Made by a program: the position numbers and the translations under genes. Below, piece after piece: positions 36,974-38,124 of a stretch of 38,124 nucleotides of DNA. Source of the DNA: Bacteroidota bacterium (GTDB taxonomy: Bacteria > Bacteroidota > Bacteroidia > Bacteroidales > PUMT01); the NCBI GenBank assembly GCA_003551495.1, contig PUMT01000195.1, positions 1-38,124 on the forward strand. Direction: 5' to 3'. How positions within the stretch are numbered: position 1 is the first letter of the stretch; each line of letters opens with the position of its first letter. The notes below the pieces were generated by a model. That model made no database searches and was not told the DNA's origin. It worked only from the letters and a program-made list of their open reading frames with translations.

Positions 36974-38124
36974 CTAGGGCATAACATATCCGGGAGGTGC
37001 GCCTTCTACAGGAAGTTCTCCCTGTTCGCCCTTAATGCAGCGGACTGACATCCCTATATTAAGCGGAGCATCTGTTTTTCCGATTAATTCTGCAGCATGA
37101 CTTAAAATGTAAGCCCTGCCGCCTTTATCCCAGGTAAAAAGGTAAGCCCACCATGCGCCTAACTCATTTAAGAAAACAAACTCTCCGTCACTGAATTCAT
37201 CTTCAGCTTCACCAATACGAAGGCCGCCAGGCAGAGCAGTAAATCCGCTCTCATTGGTTGCTCCTTCATTCGGTCTGTTCCAGTGAGCTGTGGTTGATTT
37301 GAGCTTGCCTCCTGCAACCTCCTCTCCACCCAGATATTTTATCAGTTGTTTCCAGTCGTCATCCGTGGGTACACGCCAGCCTTCCGGACAGAGATTGCCT
37401 TTTGCAACAGTATAAAAATTGTAAAGAGCACCATACACATCCTTGAATTTTTCACCGTAATTTCCATACCAGCTATAGGCGGGTTCTGTTTGTTTCGCCC
37501 ATTCGTCTCCATCTGTTATCTCAGCTATTGGCGTTTTGTCATTCAGCCTGGTGGTTCTGAGGTTCTCCGCCATCCACCTTTGCTGCCCGATTGTAACAGT
37601 ATTGTATTCATTCCCTTCAATGTCGACAACCGTAGGGTCATTCGTTTGAAAGTCCTTCTGCTCCCCGTAGGCTGTACCCAGGGCGTTGGTTGCATAGGCG
37701 CGGACATAGTATGTTGACTGGGGGGAAAGACCGGTAATATCACTGGTAAAAGACCCTGTGCCTGACCCGTCAGTTGTCATACCGTCATTATCGTCAACTG
37801 TGGGATTCTCCGACCCGCTCCATACAACACCGCGGGCAGTAACTTCCAGGCCGCCATCGTCGGTCACTTCGCCACCCGAAACAGCCGACTCATGTGTAAT
37901 ATTTGTAACATTGGCAGTTGTAACAACAGCCAGCTCACCTTCGGTTGTAAAACTCTTCTCCTCTCCGTAAGCTGTGCCTTCGCTGTTGGTTGCATAGGCG
38001 CGGACATAGTATTTTGACTGGGGGGAAAGACCGGTAATATCACTGGTAAACTCACCTGTGCCTGACCCGTCAGTTGTCATCCCTTCATTATCGGTTACGG
38101 TGGGGTTTTCCGACCCGCTCCATA
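36974..38124 (-). CDS. FISUMP domain protein with tandem Fn3-like repeats, 5'-truncated by window end
   Basis: Repeated unit ...VTTANVTNITHESAVSGGEVTDDGGLEVTARGVVWSGSENPTVDDNDGMTTDGSGTG.FTSDITGLSPQS.YYVRAYATN..GTAYGE.K, then FISUMP DIEGNEYNTVTIGQQRWMAENLRTT...GMSVRCIKGE. The frame stays open to the window end (WSGSENPTVTDNEG precedes the ORF-track Met), so 38080 is not a real start. Confidence 0.9.
   Translation of the reverse strand, partial: WSGSENPTVTDNEGMTTDGSGTGEFTSDITGLSPQSKYYVRAYATNSEGTAYGEEKSFTTEGELAVVTTANVTNITHESAVSGGEVTDDGGLEVTARGVVWSGSENPTVDDNDGMTTDGSGTGSFTSDITGLSPQSTYYVRAYATNALGTAYGEQKDFQTNDPTVVDIEGNEYNTVTIGQQRWMAENLRTTRLNDKTPIAEITDGDEWAKQTEPAYSWYGNYGEKFKDVYGALYNFYTVAKGNLCPEGWRVPTDDDWKQLIKYLGGEEVAGGKLKSTTAHWNRPNEGATNESGFTALPGGLRIGEAEDEFSDGEFVFLNELGAWWAYLFTWDKGGRAYILSHAAELIGKTDAPLNIGMSVRCIKGEQGELPVEGAPPGYVMP
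37688..38124 (-). repeat. 300-bp-period tandem DNA repeat encoding 100-aa Fn3-like units
   Basis: 37688-37824 aligns without gaps to 37988-38124 (137 nt, about 13 mismatches by eye). The first ~60 nt are nearly identical. The second copy is cut by the window end. Confidence 0.9.

Noticed and set aside
38056-38080. ORF-track start Met at 38080 for the last FISUMP gene
   Set aside because: The frame remains open to the window end and encodes more of the same repeat, so the gene is truncated, not starting there.
1-38124. CRISPR array, phage defence island, transposon, integron or tRNA/rRNA genes
   Set aside because: Looked for regularly spaced direct repeats, transposase/integrase motifs and tRNA-like cloverleafs. 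None were convincing; the only tandem repeats are coding (GH16-like N-terminus and FISUMP/Fn3).

Overview
The window looks like ordinary chromosome from a Bacteroidota (Bacteroidales-like) genome. Supporting signs are TAnnTTTG -7 promoter boxes, A-rich start contexts, FISUMP lipoprotein-like genes, a DUF2723 protein and PD40/SPOR proteins. I see no phage, IS element, CRISPR array, tRNA or rRNA. From left to right: thyA (5'-truncated)-folA; a long, divergent KamA-like radical SAM protein; an amidase lipoprotein; a TlpA-like thioredoxin lipoprotein; a DUF2723 membrane protein; a nitrosative-stress/nitrite-ammonification block (Rrf2 regulator, 4Fe-4S protein, DUF1360 protein, hcp, cupin, nrfH, nrfA); a hybrid histidine kinase; a hypothetical protein; a repeat-bearing GH16-fold protein; an AbgT transporter; an M28 peptidase; a FISUMP protein; a TraB/GumN protein; a DUF4168-like protein; a four-gene MCE/Mla-type lipid transport operon with STAS fused to the permease; a second FISUMP protein; two unlisted microprotein ORFs; a TPR/PD40/SPOR-like protein; and a third FISUMP protein with near-identical 300-bp tandem repeats running off the window end. 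The strongest candidate for something undescribed is the 636-aa protein at 21460..23370. It has five tandem ~70-aa charged helical repeats and no signal peptide, fused to a GH16-like domain in which the catalytic E-x-D-x-x-E segment reads H-L-N-V-F-R. It lies divergent from an unassigned 287-aa protein. All calls come from reading the sequence; no homology search was run.
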